Positions 9,113-17,900 of a stretch of 59,855 nt of DNA are shown here, one piece after another; position 1 is the stretch's first letter, and each line of letters begins with the position of its first letter. This DNA comes from CAHJXF01 sp038254545. GTDB lineage: Bacteria > Pseudomonadota > Gammaproteobacteria > Burkholderiales > Burkholderiaceae_D. The notes beneath the pieces are model-generated. The model was not told the DNA's origin. It saw only the letters and a program-made list of their open reading frames with translations, and ran no database searches. Made by a program: the position numbers and the translations under genes. Location: positions 1-59,855 of the forward strand of contig JBBSGB010000020.1 in the NCBI GenBank assembly GCA_038254545.1. The letters run 5' to 3'.

Positions 9113-9143
9113 ATTCAACCAGCTAGAGTTAACTCTAGGTCAA
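9113..9143 (-). promoter_or_regulatory. MerR-type promoter with palindromic operator for the NTF2-like/merR pair
   Basis: Read on the minus strand: a -35 box TTGACC (9138-9143), a 19-base spacer, and a -10-like TTGAAT (9113-9118). The spacer holds a perfect 16-base palindrome, CTAGAGTTAACTCTAG (9123-9138). An over-long 19-base spacer with a central dyad is the hallmark of MerR-family promoters, whose regulator bends and twists the DNA to realign the boxes. The site lies 67 bases upstream of the NTF2-like start and two genes upstream of merR. Binding by that MerR protein is inferred from position. Confidence 0.82.
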
Positions 9144-9188
9144 GCGAAAAGTTCAGTGTGAAGTTTGGAAGGAAAGTTCGCGCCGCGC

Positions 9189-9680
9189 CTACTTCGTCCC
9201 CAGCATCGCCGGCTTGAGGTTGCGTCCGCGGGATCGTCGCCCAGCCAGATCTTCAGGATCGCGTCGTAGAACGCTTCGTCCGGGATCGGCTCTGCCATTG
9301 GCTTGCCATCGACGAGAACCACCGTCCCGCTGCCGGGCACCCAATCGACGCTGAAGCTCTCGCCCTTCTTCAGCTCGGGAAGCTTGCTGAAGATGTCGCC
9401 CATCTTGATCAACGGCAATCCGAAACGGCGCGTCTCTTCGGGCGTGGAGTTCATGCGGATGCCGGTGATCATGGCCTCGCCCAGGTCGTCGCTGGAGACT
9501 TCGCGCAGCATCACGACCGCCACGCGCTTGGCGCCGGGCAGAGCGATGATGTCTTTCAATGTCTCCTTCTTCTGCGGCAGGTAAAGCGCGGCGACATAGA
9601 CCTTGCCACGCGTCCAGGCGGCGCGCAATCCGCAGGAACCTTGCCGCGCGACAGAGGCTGAATGGTCGATAGCCCGCATG
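9189..9680 (-). pseudogene. Chalcone-isomerase-like protein, 5'-shortened and frameshifted
   Basis: The minus strand encodes KVYVAALYLPQKKE, then VAVVMLREVSSDDLGEAM, and VDGKPMAEPIPDEAFYDAIL followed by KIWLGDDPADA, which is the bacterial chalcone-isomerase-like domain found in small exported proteins of Burkholderiales. Two defects are visible. First, no signal peptide or first beta-strands precede the domain; the open frame starts MRAIDHSAS at 9680. Second, after WLGDDPADA near 9228 the reading frame moves by one base: the expected ending NLKPAMLGTK followed by a stop is present at 9189-9222 in another frame, while the original frame runs on to 9140. It lies back to back with leuC, whose promoter region overlaps its 5' end. 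Confidence 0.75.
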
Positions 9681-9727
9681 TGGCATAATTTTCGATCCAT
9701 TTTCTCCTCGATCGACGACGCAACCCG

Positions 9728-11170
9728 ATGGCCGATACGCTCTACGACAAGCTCTGGAACACGCATGTCGTGCATCGCGAAGAAGACGGCACGTCGCTGC
9801 TCTACATCGACCGCCATCTCGTGCACGAAGTGACCAGCCCGCAGGCTTTCGAAGGCCTGCGCATCGCCGGTCGCAAGCCGTGGCGCATCGGCGCCAACCT
9901 CGCGGTGGCCGATCACAACGTGCCCACCGCGCACCGCGCTGACGGTATCGCCGACCCGGTCTCGCGCCTACAGGTCGAGACGCTCGACGCGAACGCGCGC
10001 GCCTATGGCATGACCTACTTCGACATGCGCGATCGTCGTCAGGGGATCGTGCACATCGTCGGGCCGGAGCAGGGCGCGACCTTGCCGGGGATGACGGTGG
10101 TGTGCGGCGATTCGCATACCAGCACGCATGGCGCATTCGCCGCGCTGGCGTTCGGCATCGGCACTTCCGAGGTCGAGCACGTGCTTGCGACCCAGACGCT
10201 GGTCACAAAAAAATCGAAGAACATGCTGGTGCGCGTAGACGGCGCGTTGCCGCGCGGCTGCACCGCCAAGGATCTGGTGCTCGCGGTGATCGGCAAGATC
10301 GGCGTCGCGGGCGGCTCGGGTCACGCGATCGAATTCGGAGGGGGCGCGATACGCGCGCTGTCGATGGAAGGCCGCATGACCGTCTGCAACATGGCGATCG
10401 AAGCGGGCGCACGCGCGGGCATGATCGCCTGCGACCCGACCACCATCGAATACGTGAAGGGCCGCCCCTATGCGCCGCACGGCGCGATGTGGGAGGCCGC
10501 CGTGTCCGCATGGAGCACCTTGCAGTCGGACGCCGGCGCGCACTTCGATCGCGTGGTCGAGCTCGATGCGTCGACTGTCAAGCCGCAGGTGACCTGGGGC
10601 ACGTCCCCCGAGATGGTGACGACCATCGACGGCCGCGTGCCCGACCCTGATCGCGAACGCGATGCGCAGAAGCGCGACGGCCTCGAACGCGCGCTGGCAT
10701 ACATGGGGCTGGAACCGAACGTGCGCATCGACCAGATCATGATCGACAAGGTCTTCATCGGCTCCTGCACCAATGGGCGCATCGAAGATCTGCGCGATGC
10801 GGCCGCGGTGTTGAAGCGCCTCAACCGGCGCGTCGCCGCCAACGTCAAGCTCGCGATGGTCGTGCCGGGATCCGGGCTGGTGAAGGCGCAGGCCGAAGCC
10901 GAAGGCCTCGACAAGATCTTCATCGGCGCGGGCTTCGAATGGCGCGATGCGGGTTGCTCGATGTGCCTGGCGATGAACGCCGACCGGCTCGAACCGGGCG
11001 AACGTTGCGCATCGACGTCGAACCGCAACTTCGAAGGCAGGCAGGGACAGGGCGGTCGCACCCATCTGGTCAGTCCGGCGATGGCGGCGGCGGCCGGCAT
11101 CGATGGGACATTTTGTGGATGTACGCAGTCTTTGATTTCGTTGATTTACCACCAAGGAGAGTCGTCATGA
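9728..11170 (+). CDS. leuC: 3-isopropylmalate dehydratase large subunit, C-terminal end frameshifted
   Basis: The large subunit of isopropylmalate isomerase, an aconitase-family [4Fe-4S] enzyme of leucine synthesis that works with LeuD. The 480-residue frame has CGDSHTSTHGAFAALAFGIG near 130, the first cluster cysteine in GSCTNGR near 345 and the other two in CSMCLAMN near 420, so the catalytic core is complete. The tail is abnormal: after MAAAAGIDG the frame reads TFCGCTQSL and overlaps the lipoprotein start, whereas the usual ending GHFVDVRSL plus TGA is present one frame away, ending at 11135. A single extra base near 11108 explains this. The altered tail lies outside the active site, so activity may survive. 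Confidence 0.95.
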   Translation: MADTLYDKLWNTHVVHREEDGTSLLYIDRHLVHEVTSPQAFEGLRIAGRKPWRIGANLAVADHNVPTAHRADGIADPVSRLQVETLDANARAYGMTYFDMRDRRQGIVHIVGPEQGATLPGMTVVCGDSHTSTHGAFAALAFGIGTSEVEHVLATQTLVTKKSKNMLVRVDGALPRGCTAKDLVLAVIGKIGVAGGSGHAIEFGGGAIRALSMEGRMTVCNMAIEAGARAGMIACDPTTIEYVKGRPYAPHGAMWEAAVSAWSTLQSDAGAHFDRVVELDASTVKPQVTWGTSPEMVTTIDGRVPDPDRERDAQKRDGLERALAYMGLEPNVRIDQIMIDKVFIGSCTNGRIEDLRDAAAVLKRLNRRVAANVKLAMVVPGSGLVKAQAEAEGLDKIFIGAGFEWRDAGCSMCLAMNADRLEPGERCASTSNRNFEGRQGQGGRTHLVSPAMAAAAGIDGTFCGCTQSLISLIYHQGESS

Positions 11171-11304
11171 AAAAACTGATCGCTTTGACCGCAGCGTTTG
11201 CCTTCATCGGTGTCCTCGCCGGATGCAACACCATGGGTGGTTTCGGCAAGGACGTCGAGAAGACCGGCGAAGGCATACAGAAGGAATCCAAGAAGGCGCA
11301 GTAG
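11167..11304 (+). CDS. Entericidin A/B-type small lipoprotein
   Basis: A 45-residue lipoprotein starting MKKLIALTAAFAFIGVLAGC: two lysines, a hydrophobic stretch and a lipobox LAGC with the acylated cysteine at residue 20. The mature part NTMGGFGKDVEKTGEGIQ matches the entericidin motif of a short amphipathic helix. It is predicted to sit in the outer membrane or periplasm. In many Burkholderiales one such gene lies between leuC and leuD, as here. A purine-rich AAGGAGAG ribosome site sits just upstream. Only one entericidin-like gene is present, not the E. coli antidote/toxin pair, so a toxin role should not be assumed. Confidence 0.9.
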   Translation: MKKLIALTAAFAFIGVLAGCNTMGGFGKDVEKTGEGIQKESKKAQ

Positions 11305-11372
11305 CCCTCTGCGACATGACCCAAGAATGATCGGCACGTGATGCTTTTCTCTTCACAACGGCGAGGCTGACG

Positions 11373-12023
11373 ATGGACGCATTCCGAGTCCATCGCGGTC
11401 TCGTCGCGCCGATGGATCGCGACAACGTCGATACCGACGCGATCATCCCGAAGCAATTCCTGAAGTCGATCGCCCGCACCGGCTTCGGCGAAAACCTGTT
11501 CGATGCGTGGCGTTATCTCGATCACGGCGAGCCGGGCATGGATTCGAAAGGCCGCAGGCCCGATCCGGACTTCGTGCTCAATCAACCGCGCTTTCGCGGC
11601 GCGTCGATCCTGATCGCCGGCAAGAATTTCGGTTGCGGGTCGTCGCGCGAACACGCGCCCTGGGCGCTGTCGCAATTCGGCTTTCGCGCATTGATCGCGC
11701 CTTCGTTCGCCGACATCTTCTACAACAACTGTTTCAAGAACGGATTGCTGCCGATCGTGCTGCCCGAAGCCGAGGTCGCAAGGCTGCTGCATGACGCGGC
11801 GATCTCGTCGGGCTATGCGTTGACGGTCGATCTGGAGCGTCAGGTCGTGATCGATCCGCACGACCGCGCAACCGCGTTCGAGGTCGAGCCGTTTCGCAAG
11901 CATTGCCTGTTGAACGGTCTCGACGACATTGGCCTGACCCTGCGTCACGCCGACGAAATCCGCGCATTCGAAGCAAAGCGACTGGCTGCCCAGCCCTGGC
12001 TTGCGAACTCGATTGCCGGTTGA
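11373..12023 (+). CDS. leuD: 3-isopropylmalate dehydratase small subunit
   Basis: The small subunit of isopropylmalate isomerase, 216 residues, which swings over the LeuC active site to complete substrate binding. It shows the DRDNVDTDAIIPKQFLKSI opening, the GKNFGCGSSREHAPWAL block near residue 86 that forms the substrate pocket, and SFADIFYNNCFKNGLLPI. Length is typical. It is separated from leuC by the entericidin gene and followed by leuB after 76 bases, so leuC-ecn-leuD-leuB probably form one transcription unit. Confidence 0.97.
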   Translation: MDAFRVHRGLVAPMDRDNVDTDAIIPKQFLKSIARTGFGENLFDAWRYLDHGEPGMDSKGRRPDPDFVLNQPRFRGASILIAGKNFGCGSSREHAPWALSQFGFRALIAPSFADIFYNNCFKNGLLPIVLPEAEVARLLHDAAISSGYALTVDLERQVVIDPHDRATAFEVEPFRKHCLLNGLDDIGLTLRHADEIRAFEAKRLAAQPWLANSIAG

Positions 12024-12099
12024 GCGTGTCGATGCAGCGCGACGGGCGCGACGAGGCGCATGACAGCCTTTACCGATTGAGCAGCCGACTGGGCGCGCG

Positions 12100-13191
12100 A
12101 TGAACATTGCAATTCTTCCGGGCGACGGCATCGGACCCGAGATCGTTGCCGAAGCCGTCAAGGTCTTGAACGCGCTCGACGAGTCGTTCGAGCTCGAGCA
12201 TGCGCCGGTCGGCGGGGCGGCATACGAGGCGAGCGGGCATCCCTTGCCCGACGCGACGCTTGCGCTTGCGAAGAGCGCCGACGCGGTGCTGTTCGGCGCC
12301 GTGGGCGACTGGAAATACGACACGCTGCCGCGTGCGCTGCGACCCGAGCAGGCGATCCTCGGCCTGCGTCGCGAGCTCGGTCTGTTCGCCAATCTGCGTC
12401 CGGCGATCCTGTATCCCGAACTCGCCTCGGCATCGTCGCTGAAGCCCGAGATCGTCGCGGGCCTCGACATCTTGATCATCCGGGAACTCACCGGCGACAT
12501 CTATTTCGGTCAGCCGCGCGGCCGGCGCATCTCGCCCGACGGCGCGTTCGCCGGCTGCGACGAAGCCTTCGACACGATGCGCTACACGCGGCCCGAGATC
12601 GAGCGCATCGCGCGCGTCGCGTTCGAAGCGGCGCGCACGCGAAAGGCCGCGGGCCACCCAGGCAAGGTCACGAGCGTGGACAAGGCCAACGTGCTCGAGA
12701 CGTTCCAGTTCTGGAAGGACGTCGTCCTCGACGTGCATGCGTCGTACCCGGACATCGCGCTCGATCACATGTATGTCGACAACGCGGCGATGCAACTGGT
12801 CAAGGCGCCGAAGAATTTCGACGTGATCGTCACAGGCAACATGTTCGGCGACATCCTCTCGGACGAAGCGGCGATGCTGACGGGCTCGATCGGCATGCTG
12901 CCGTCGGCTTCGCTGGACGCGAACGGCAAGGGGCTTTATGAGCCCTCGCATGGGTCGGCGCCGGATATCGCGGGTAAAGGCTTGGCCAATCCGCTCGCGA
13001 CGATATTGTCGTCAGCCATGATGCTGCGTTATACGTTCAAGAAGATCGATGCGGCGGATCGCATCGAAGCGGCAGTGCGCAGCGTGCTCGCGCAGGGTCT
13101 GCGGACTGCGGACATCGCGGCGCCGGGAACGGAGCGGGTGGGCACCAAGGCAATGGGGGATGCGGTGGTCGAGGCACTTGGAACCGCCTAG
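12100..13191 (+). CDS. leuB: 3-isopropylmalate dehydrogenase
   Basis: Oxidatively decarboxylates 3-isopropylmalate with NAD+ and a divalent metal, the third step of leucine synthesis. The 363-residue product begins MNIAILPGDGIGPEIV, has LRRELGLFANLRP near 90 for substrate binding, the VDKANVLETFQFW lysine/valine segment near 190, and 'NMFGDILSDEAAM' carrying the metal-binding aspartates. The NAD-binding GSAPDIAGKGLANP loop near 285 is complete. Normal length, no defects. Confidence 0.97.
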   Translation: MNIAILPGDGIGPEIVAEAVKVLNALDESFELEHAPVGGAAYEASGHPLPDATLALAKSADAVLFGAVGDWKYDTLPRALRPEQAILGLRRELGLFANLRPAILYPELASASSLKPEIVAGLDILIIRELTGDIYFGQPRGRRISPDGAFAGCDEAFDTMRYTRPEIERIARVAFEAARTRKAAGHPGKVTSVDKANVLETFQFWKDVVLDVHASYPDIALDHMYVDNAAMQLVKAPKNFDVIVTGNMFGDILSDEAAMLTGSIGMLPSASLDANGKGLYEPSHGSAPDIAGKGLANPLATILSSAMMLRYTFKKIDAADRIEAAVRSVLAQGLRTADIAAPGTERVGTKAMGDAVVEALGTA

Positions 13192-13249
13192 CGTCGCATC
13201 AACAAGTGCGGCATCTACGAGCAGGCAATCAAGACATAGGCGCAGGGAA

Positions 13250-14416
13250 ATGAAGACGGTCGGGATGGTGGGATGGCGCGGCATGGTGGGCTCGGTGCTG
13301 ATGCAGCGCATGCGCGATGAAGGCGACTTCGCGTTGATCGAGCCGGTGTTCTTCAGCACGTCGAACGTGGGCGGGGCAGGCCCACGCATCGACGGCGTCG
13401 ACACGGGCAAGCTCTCGGATCGGCTGCAAAACGCTTTCGACGTCGAAGCGCTGAAGAAGCTCGACGTGGTCATCACCTGTCAAGGCGGCGACTACACCAC
13501 CGAGATCTATCCGAAGCTGCGCAGTGCGGGCTGGAAGGGCGTGTGGATCGACGCGGCCAAGACCCTGCGCATGCAGGGCGACGCGATCATCATTCTCGAC
13601 CCGGTCAATTTCGCGATGATCGATGCGGCGATGGCTGCGGGCGTGAAGAATTTCATCGGCGGCAATTGCACGGTGAGCTGCATGCTGATGGCCGTGGGCG
13701 GCCTGTTCAAGCACGACCTCGTGGAGTGGATGACCTGCACCACCTATCAGGCCGCCTCGGGCGGTGGCGCACAGCACATGCGCGAATTGCTCACGCAGTT
13801 CGGCACGATTCACGATGCGGTTGCCGACGAGCTCGCCACGGCGTCTTCGGCGATTCTCGAGATCGACCGAAAGGTGCTCGATACGCAGCACGGCATGACC
13901 GGCGAGGCGACCAGCAACTTCGGCGTGCCGCTCGCGGGCAGCCTGATTCCGTGGATCGATCGCGACATGGGCAACGGCATGTCGCTCGAAGAGTGGAAGG
14001 GCATGGCCGAGACCAACAAGATTCTGGGACGCGGGCCAGGCTTCGCCGGGGTTGCCACTTCGTCCCCGGCGACAGCTCCGATTCCGATCGACTCGACCTG
14101 CATACGTATCGGCGCGATGCGTTGCCACTCGCAGTCGCTGACCATCAAGCTCAGGCGCGATGTGCCACTCGATGAACTCACCGACATCGTCGCGCAGTCG
14201 ACCGCGTGGACCCGCGTCGTGCCGAACACCCGCGAGGCGAGCATGGCGGCGCTGACGCCCGCGGCCGTCACCGGCACCATGAGCATTCCGGTGGGTCGCA
14301 TGCGCAAGCTCGCGATGGGTCCGGAGTATCTGGGCGCGTTCACCGTCGGCGATCAGTTGCTGTGGGGCGCGGCCGAGCCCTTGCGGCGCATGCTGAGAAT
14401 TTTTCTCGATGCCTGA
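13250..14416 (+). CDS. asd: Aspartate-semialdehyde dehydrogenase
   Basis: Reduces aspartyl phosphate to aspartate semialdehyde with NADPH, the branch point to lysine, threonine, methionine and diaminopimelate for the cell wall. The 388-residue product starts MKTVGMVGWRGMVGSVLM (nucleotide-binding loop), has the active-site cysteine in GGNCTVSCM near residue 135 and the catalytic histidine in RIGAMRCHSQ near 285. The upstream frame stays open from 13049, but the ATG at 13250, preceded by GCAGGGAA, gives the standard start. Its substrate comes from LysC, encoded at 56.7-58.0 kb. The leuB-asd-fimV-truA order is typical of betaproteobacteria. Confidence 0.97.
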   Translation: MKTVGMVGWRGMVGSVLMQRMRDEGDFALIEPVFFSTSNVGGAGPRIDGVDTGKLSDRLQNAFDVEALKKLDVVITCQGGDYTTEIYPKLRSAGWKGVWIDAAKTLRMQGDAIIILDPVNFAMIDAAMAAGVKNFIGGNCTVSCMLMAVGGLFKHDLVEWMTCTTYQAASGGGAQHMRELLTQFGTIHDAVADELATASSAILEIDRKVLDTQHGMTGEATSNFGVPLAGSLIPWIDRDMGNGMSLEEWKGMAETNKILGRGPGFAGVATSSPATAPIPIDSTCIRIGAMRCHSQSLTIKLRRDVPLDELTDIVAQSTAWTRVVPNTREASMAALTPAAVTGTMSIPVGRMRKLAMGPEYLGAFTVGDQLLWGAAEPLRRMLRIFLDA

Positions 14417-14700
14417 TCGGTCGAGCACCTGCGGCGCTTAGTCGAGTGGACTAGAGTGACCGAGGCGGCGCTCCTATTCGTTGTCGATAGACAACAACGC
14501 GGCGCGAGTGAGGCACATGGCTCACTGACAAAAGCGGCCAAGCTGCGTAACCTCAGCGTTAGCTCGAAAACCTAAGTCCATGAAATCTTAGGTCGGAACA
14601 TTCATTGAATACTGCGTCAAGCGCATCGCCAAAGGGCGGTGAAGAAGCGTCTCAACGCTCGCAATCTGACGCTCGTGCCATCACCTGCAGGAATCTGGAA
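14417..14700. other. asd-fimV intergenic region with a small hairpin
   Basis: This stretch of 284 bases holds no convincing gene. The only structure I see is a short inverted repeat, GTTGTC-GATA-GACAAC, at 14480-14495 (6-base stem, 4-base loop). It lacks a T-run, so it is not a clear intrinsic terminator. An in-frame extension of fimV reaches back to 14605 but does not look like a signal peptide. The fimV promoter should lie here, but I cannot place its boxes with confidence. Confidence 0.4.
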
Positions 14701-17700
14701 ATGAAGCTTGCTTCGAAGGGTTCGGCTCGACTGCCCCGCATGAAACTGCGTGGGCGACTCGGCATCGCACTGGCTCTGACGACCGCGGCATTGGGTGCGG
14801 ACGCCGCGGGCCTGGGTCGCCTCAACCTGATGTCCGGGCTCGGTCAATCGCTGCGTGCGGAAATCGACCTGACGTCGGTGGCGCGCGATGAAGCCGGTTC
14901 GCTGAACGCCAGGCTCGCCGGAGCCGAGGCATTCAGCCAGGCGAACATCGAATATGGCGCGTCCCTGAGCGGACTGCGCTTCTCGATCCAGCGTCGTGCG
15001 AACGGCCAGCCGTATGTGCTGGTCACGTCCAATCAAATCGTCAACGAGCCTTACCTCGATCTGCTGGTCGAGCTGACCTGGAGTTCGGGACGCCTGGTGC
15101 GCGAATACACGATGTTGCTCGATCCGCCCGAGACGCGCACCGCGCGCCGTGAGACCGAGCCAGGGCCGATCGTTCAGGCGCAGGTGCCTGCATCGGGTGC
15201 TTCGAAGACAACCGCAACAACGACTACGACGACGCAGACGACATCGACCCCGTCGCGACGAGCCGCGACCAATGCCGGTGTCGCGACGCCACGCGCGAAC
15301 CGCACCACGCCGCATCCTGCTGCGAGCAACGACTCCGGTGCGCCGCAGGCCGCAGGCGGCGAATATCGTGTCCAGCCGGGCGACACCGCGATCTCGATCG
15401 CGCGCAAAAACAAGCCTGATAATATTTCGCTTGAACAAATGCTTGCAGCGCTTTATCAAAGTAACGCACAAGCTTTTTCCGGCAACATCAATCGCCTGTT
15501 GGCTGGGGCCACGGTACGCATCCCGGATGCGGCTGCCGCACAGGCCGTCGACCGGGCCGATGCCCATCGCATCATCGTCGCGCAGAGCTCCAACTTCGGC
15601 AACTACCGCGACCGCGTTGCGCGCGCCGCGAGCGAAGTGCCGACGTCACGCCCCGCAGGGCCGCAGGCCTCGGGCAGGCTCACCACACGTGTCGAGGACA
15701 GCGCGGCACCGGGCGCGGTCAAGGACCGCCTCGAGTTGTCGCGCGCGGATGCGGGCAAGGCGGGCAGCGATGCCGGCAAGGGAAGCCCATCGGCGGCGCG
15801 CGGTACGCTCAACGCACCGGCGATCGACGAGATCGCCGCGAAAGAGCGCGAGTTGCAGGAAACCAAGGCGCGTCTCGCCTTGCTCGAGAAGAACGTCGCC
15901 GACCTGCAGAAGCTCCTGCAACTGAAGAACCAGACGCTGGCCGACCTGCAGAAGGGCAATGACGTCAAGACGTCCGAGGCGGGCGCGCTGATAGCGGCCA
16001 CGCCTTCAACGTCCGCAACACCATCAACCGCCTCCTCCTCGACGTTGCCGACCGTCGTGACGCCTGCGCCGACCACGTCTTCGAGCGCTGCGCCTTCAGC
16101 GACAGCCCCCTCGACTGCCGGCACCACGGCGCCCGAGCCGCAGGCAACGACTCCGCCTGCAGTTGCACCCACAACTCCGGCAACGACTTCGGCCGCCAAT
16201 ACCAAGACGACGGCCAAGCCGGCGCCGGCAACCGCGACCGAGCCAGGCCTGTTCGAACAATTGATGGACAACACGATGCTGCTGATCGGCGTTGCAATCC
16301 TGTTGGTACTGTTGATCGGCTACGGCATCTACACGATGCTGCGGCGTCGCAAGCTCGCGCGTTTCGAAGACAGCATCTTCGTCGACAACAGCGTGCTGCG
16401 TTCGAACTCCTTGTTCGGAACCACCGGTGGCCAGTCGGTCGATACCGCGAACACGGGCTTTCATTCGAACTTCGTTCCGGTCGCGGGCAACCTGCCCGAG
16501 CAGAACGAAGTCGATCCGGTGGCCGAGGCCGATGTCTATATCGCGTATGGCCGCGATGCGCAGGCCGAAGAGATCCTCAGGGAAGCCTTGCGCGCCGATC
16601 CCACGCGCCACGCGGTCCGCCTGAAGCTGCTCGAGATCTATGCGAAGCGCGGCGACTCGAAGACCTTCGAGACGATGGCCTCCGAGTTGTATGCCGAAAC
16701 CGGCGGGCAGGGCGAGGAATGGAAGCAGGCTTCCGCGCTCGGGGCGACCATCGATCCGCACAATCCTCTGTATCGCGAGATGCCGGCCGCGGCGGTTGCG
16801 CCGACCGGGATCACGACAACATCCGACGGTACCGGTTCGGCGACCACGCCGGTCCGCGGTGCGACGTCGTCGTTGGGCGTGGGGCTAGGCACGGCGGCGG
16901 CTCTGGGCACGGCTGCGGCCGGCCTCGGCGCCTCGAACTTCGACATGCGTGGCTCGACCTCGGCCGGAGAGCGCACAGCGAATGGCGCGGCAAATAACGC
17001 TGATGAGCTCACCCGCACCGACCCGATGCCGCGCTTCGAACCACCGGCGGCCCCGGGACCCGTGCCTGCAATGGATCTCGATTTCAACCTCGGCCTGTCC
17101 GATACCGGCCTCGCGCCGCTACAGGCCGATACCGGCACTCGCGCCCCCGCGCATGACGCGCCGGCGCCTGCAAACCGCGGCGGCCTCGACTTCGATGTCG
17201 GCGAGACCGACAAGCCGATGGTCGAGCCTTTCACCGCATCGGCGTTCGGCGTTTCCGACCCTTCGGCCCGCACTGCGGTGAACCTGCCCGCGTTTCGTGC
17301 ACGCGCCGAACAGGAGCCCGAGCCATCGCGTCGCGCCGAGGGCGACAGCTTCACGGCCTCCGATATTTTCGGTTCGAACATTTCGGGCAATCTGCCACCG
17401 ATAATGCCGCCGATGACACAAACGATGACGAACGCGACGACGCAGACGCTGGGCGGTTATTCAGCCGTGCCGCCTCCGAATGAGGACTCGCGTTCGCAGG
17501 TTTCGAAGCACGCGTTCGACTCGCAGCAGTTCGAAAAGACCGAACCCTTCGACGCTTTCTCGCGCGTCAATCTCGACCTCGATTCCGGCTACCAGGCCAC
17601 GGAAGTGAGATCCAGCGACGCGACGCGGACCGACGTGTGGCAGGCGATGGCGACCAAGCTCGATCTGGCGATGGCGTACCGCGACATCGGCGACGCCGAC

Positions 17701-17790
17701 GGCGCCCGCGAACTGCTCGAGGAAGTGGTTCGCAGCGGTGACCCGTTGCAAGCCGATCGCGCACGCCAACTGATCGGCGAACTCGGCTGA
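14701..17790 (+). CDS. fimV: FimV/HubP-type polar inner-membrane protein
   Basis: A large pole-organising protein linked to type IV pilus assembly, twitching and chemotaxis in relatives. Starting at 14701 it has 1029 residues: an N-terminal signal segment (GRLGIALALTTAALGADAAG), the FimV N-domain GLGRLNLMSGLGQSLRAEI, a threonine-rich linker, a LysM domain near 223-280 (EYRVQPGDTAISIARKN) for peptidoglycan binding, a coiled coil near 375-425, a Ser/Thr/Ala/Pro linker, one transmembrane helix near 523-545, and a long acidic cytoplasmic part ending in the FimV C-terminal motif LDLAMAYRDIGDADGARELL. An upstream in-frame start at 14605 is less likely because it puts 32 polar residues ahead of the signal segment; 14701 has AGGAATCTGGAA before it. 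Confidence 0.9.
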   Translation: MKLASKGSARLPRMKLRGRLGIALALTTAALGADAAGLGRLNLMSGLGQSLRAEIDLTSVARDEAGSLNARLAGAEAFSQANIEYGASLSGLRFSIQRRANGQPYVLVTSNQIVNEPYLDLLVELTWSSGRLVREYTMLLDPPETRTARRETEPGPIVQAQVPASGASKTTATTTTTTQTTSTPSRRAATNAGVATPRANRTTPHPAASNDSGAPQAAGGEYRVQPGDTAISIARKNKPDNISLEQMLAALYQSNAQAFSGNINRLLAGATVRIPDAAAAQAVDRADAHRIIVAQSSNFGNYRDRVARAASEVPTSRPAGPQASGRLTTRVEDSAAPGAVKDRLELSRADAGKAGSDAGKGSPSAARGTLNAPAIDEIAAKERELQETKARLALLEKNVADLQKLLQLKNQTLADLQKGNDVKTSEAGALIAATPSTSATPSTASSSTLPTVVTPAPTTSSSAAPSATAPSTAGTTAPEPQATTPPAVAPTTPATTSAANTKTTAKPAPATATEPGLFEQLMDNTMLLIGVAILLVLLIGYGIYTMLRRRKLARFEDSIFVDNSVLRSNSLFGTTGGQSVDTANTGFHSNFVPVAGNLPEQNEVDPVAEADVYIAYGRDAQAEEILREALRADPTRHAVRLKLLEIYAKRGDSKTFETMASELYAETGGQGEEWKQASALGATIDPHNPLYREMPAAAVAPTGITTTSDGTGSATTPVRGATSSLGVGLGTAAALGTAAAGLGASNFDMRGSTSAGERTANGAANNADELTRTDPMPRFEPPAAPGPVPAMDLDFNLGLSDTGLAPLQADTGTRAPAHDAPAPANRGGLDFDVGETDKPMVEPFTASAFGVSDPSARTAVNLPAFRARAEQEPEPSRRAEGDSFTASDIFGSNISGNLPPIMPPMTQTMTNATTQTLGGYSAVPPPNEDSRSQVSKHAFDSQQFEKTEPFDAFSRVNLDLDSGYQATEVRSSDATRTDVWQAMATKLDLAMAYRDIGDADGARELLEEVVRSGDPLQADRARQLIGELG

Positions 17791-17900
17791 CGCAGCCGGC
17801 GTCGATACGCGGCATGCGGTGCGGGTTGCAGGCCCGCTGCGCGGCCCGGTCATCGATGGCGCGTCGATGATGTCGTCGATGAAGTCGTCGTGAGCCCGTC

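Noticed and set aside
11095..11170. Programmed frameshifting in leuC
   Set aside because: No slippery heptamer followed by a structure is seen, and the family does not use frameshifting.
14480..14495. Intrinsic terminator after asd
   Set aside because: The hairpin has only six pairs and no T-run.
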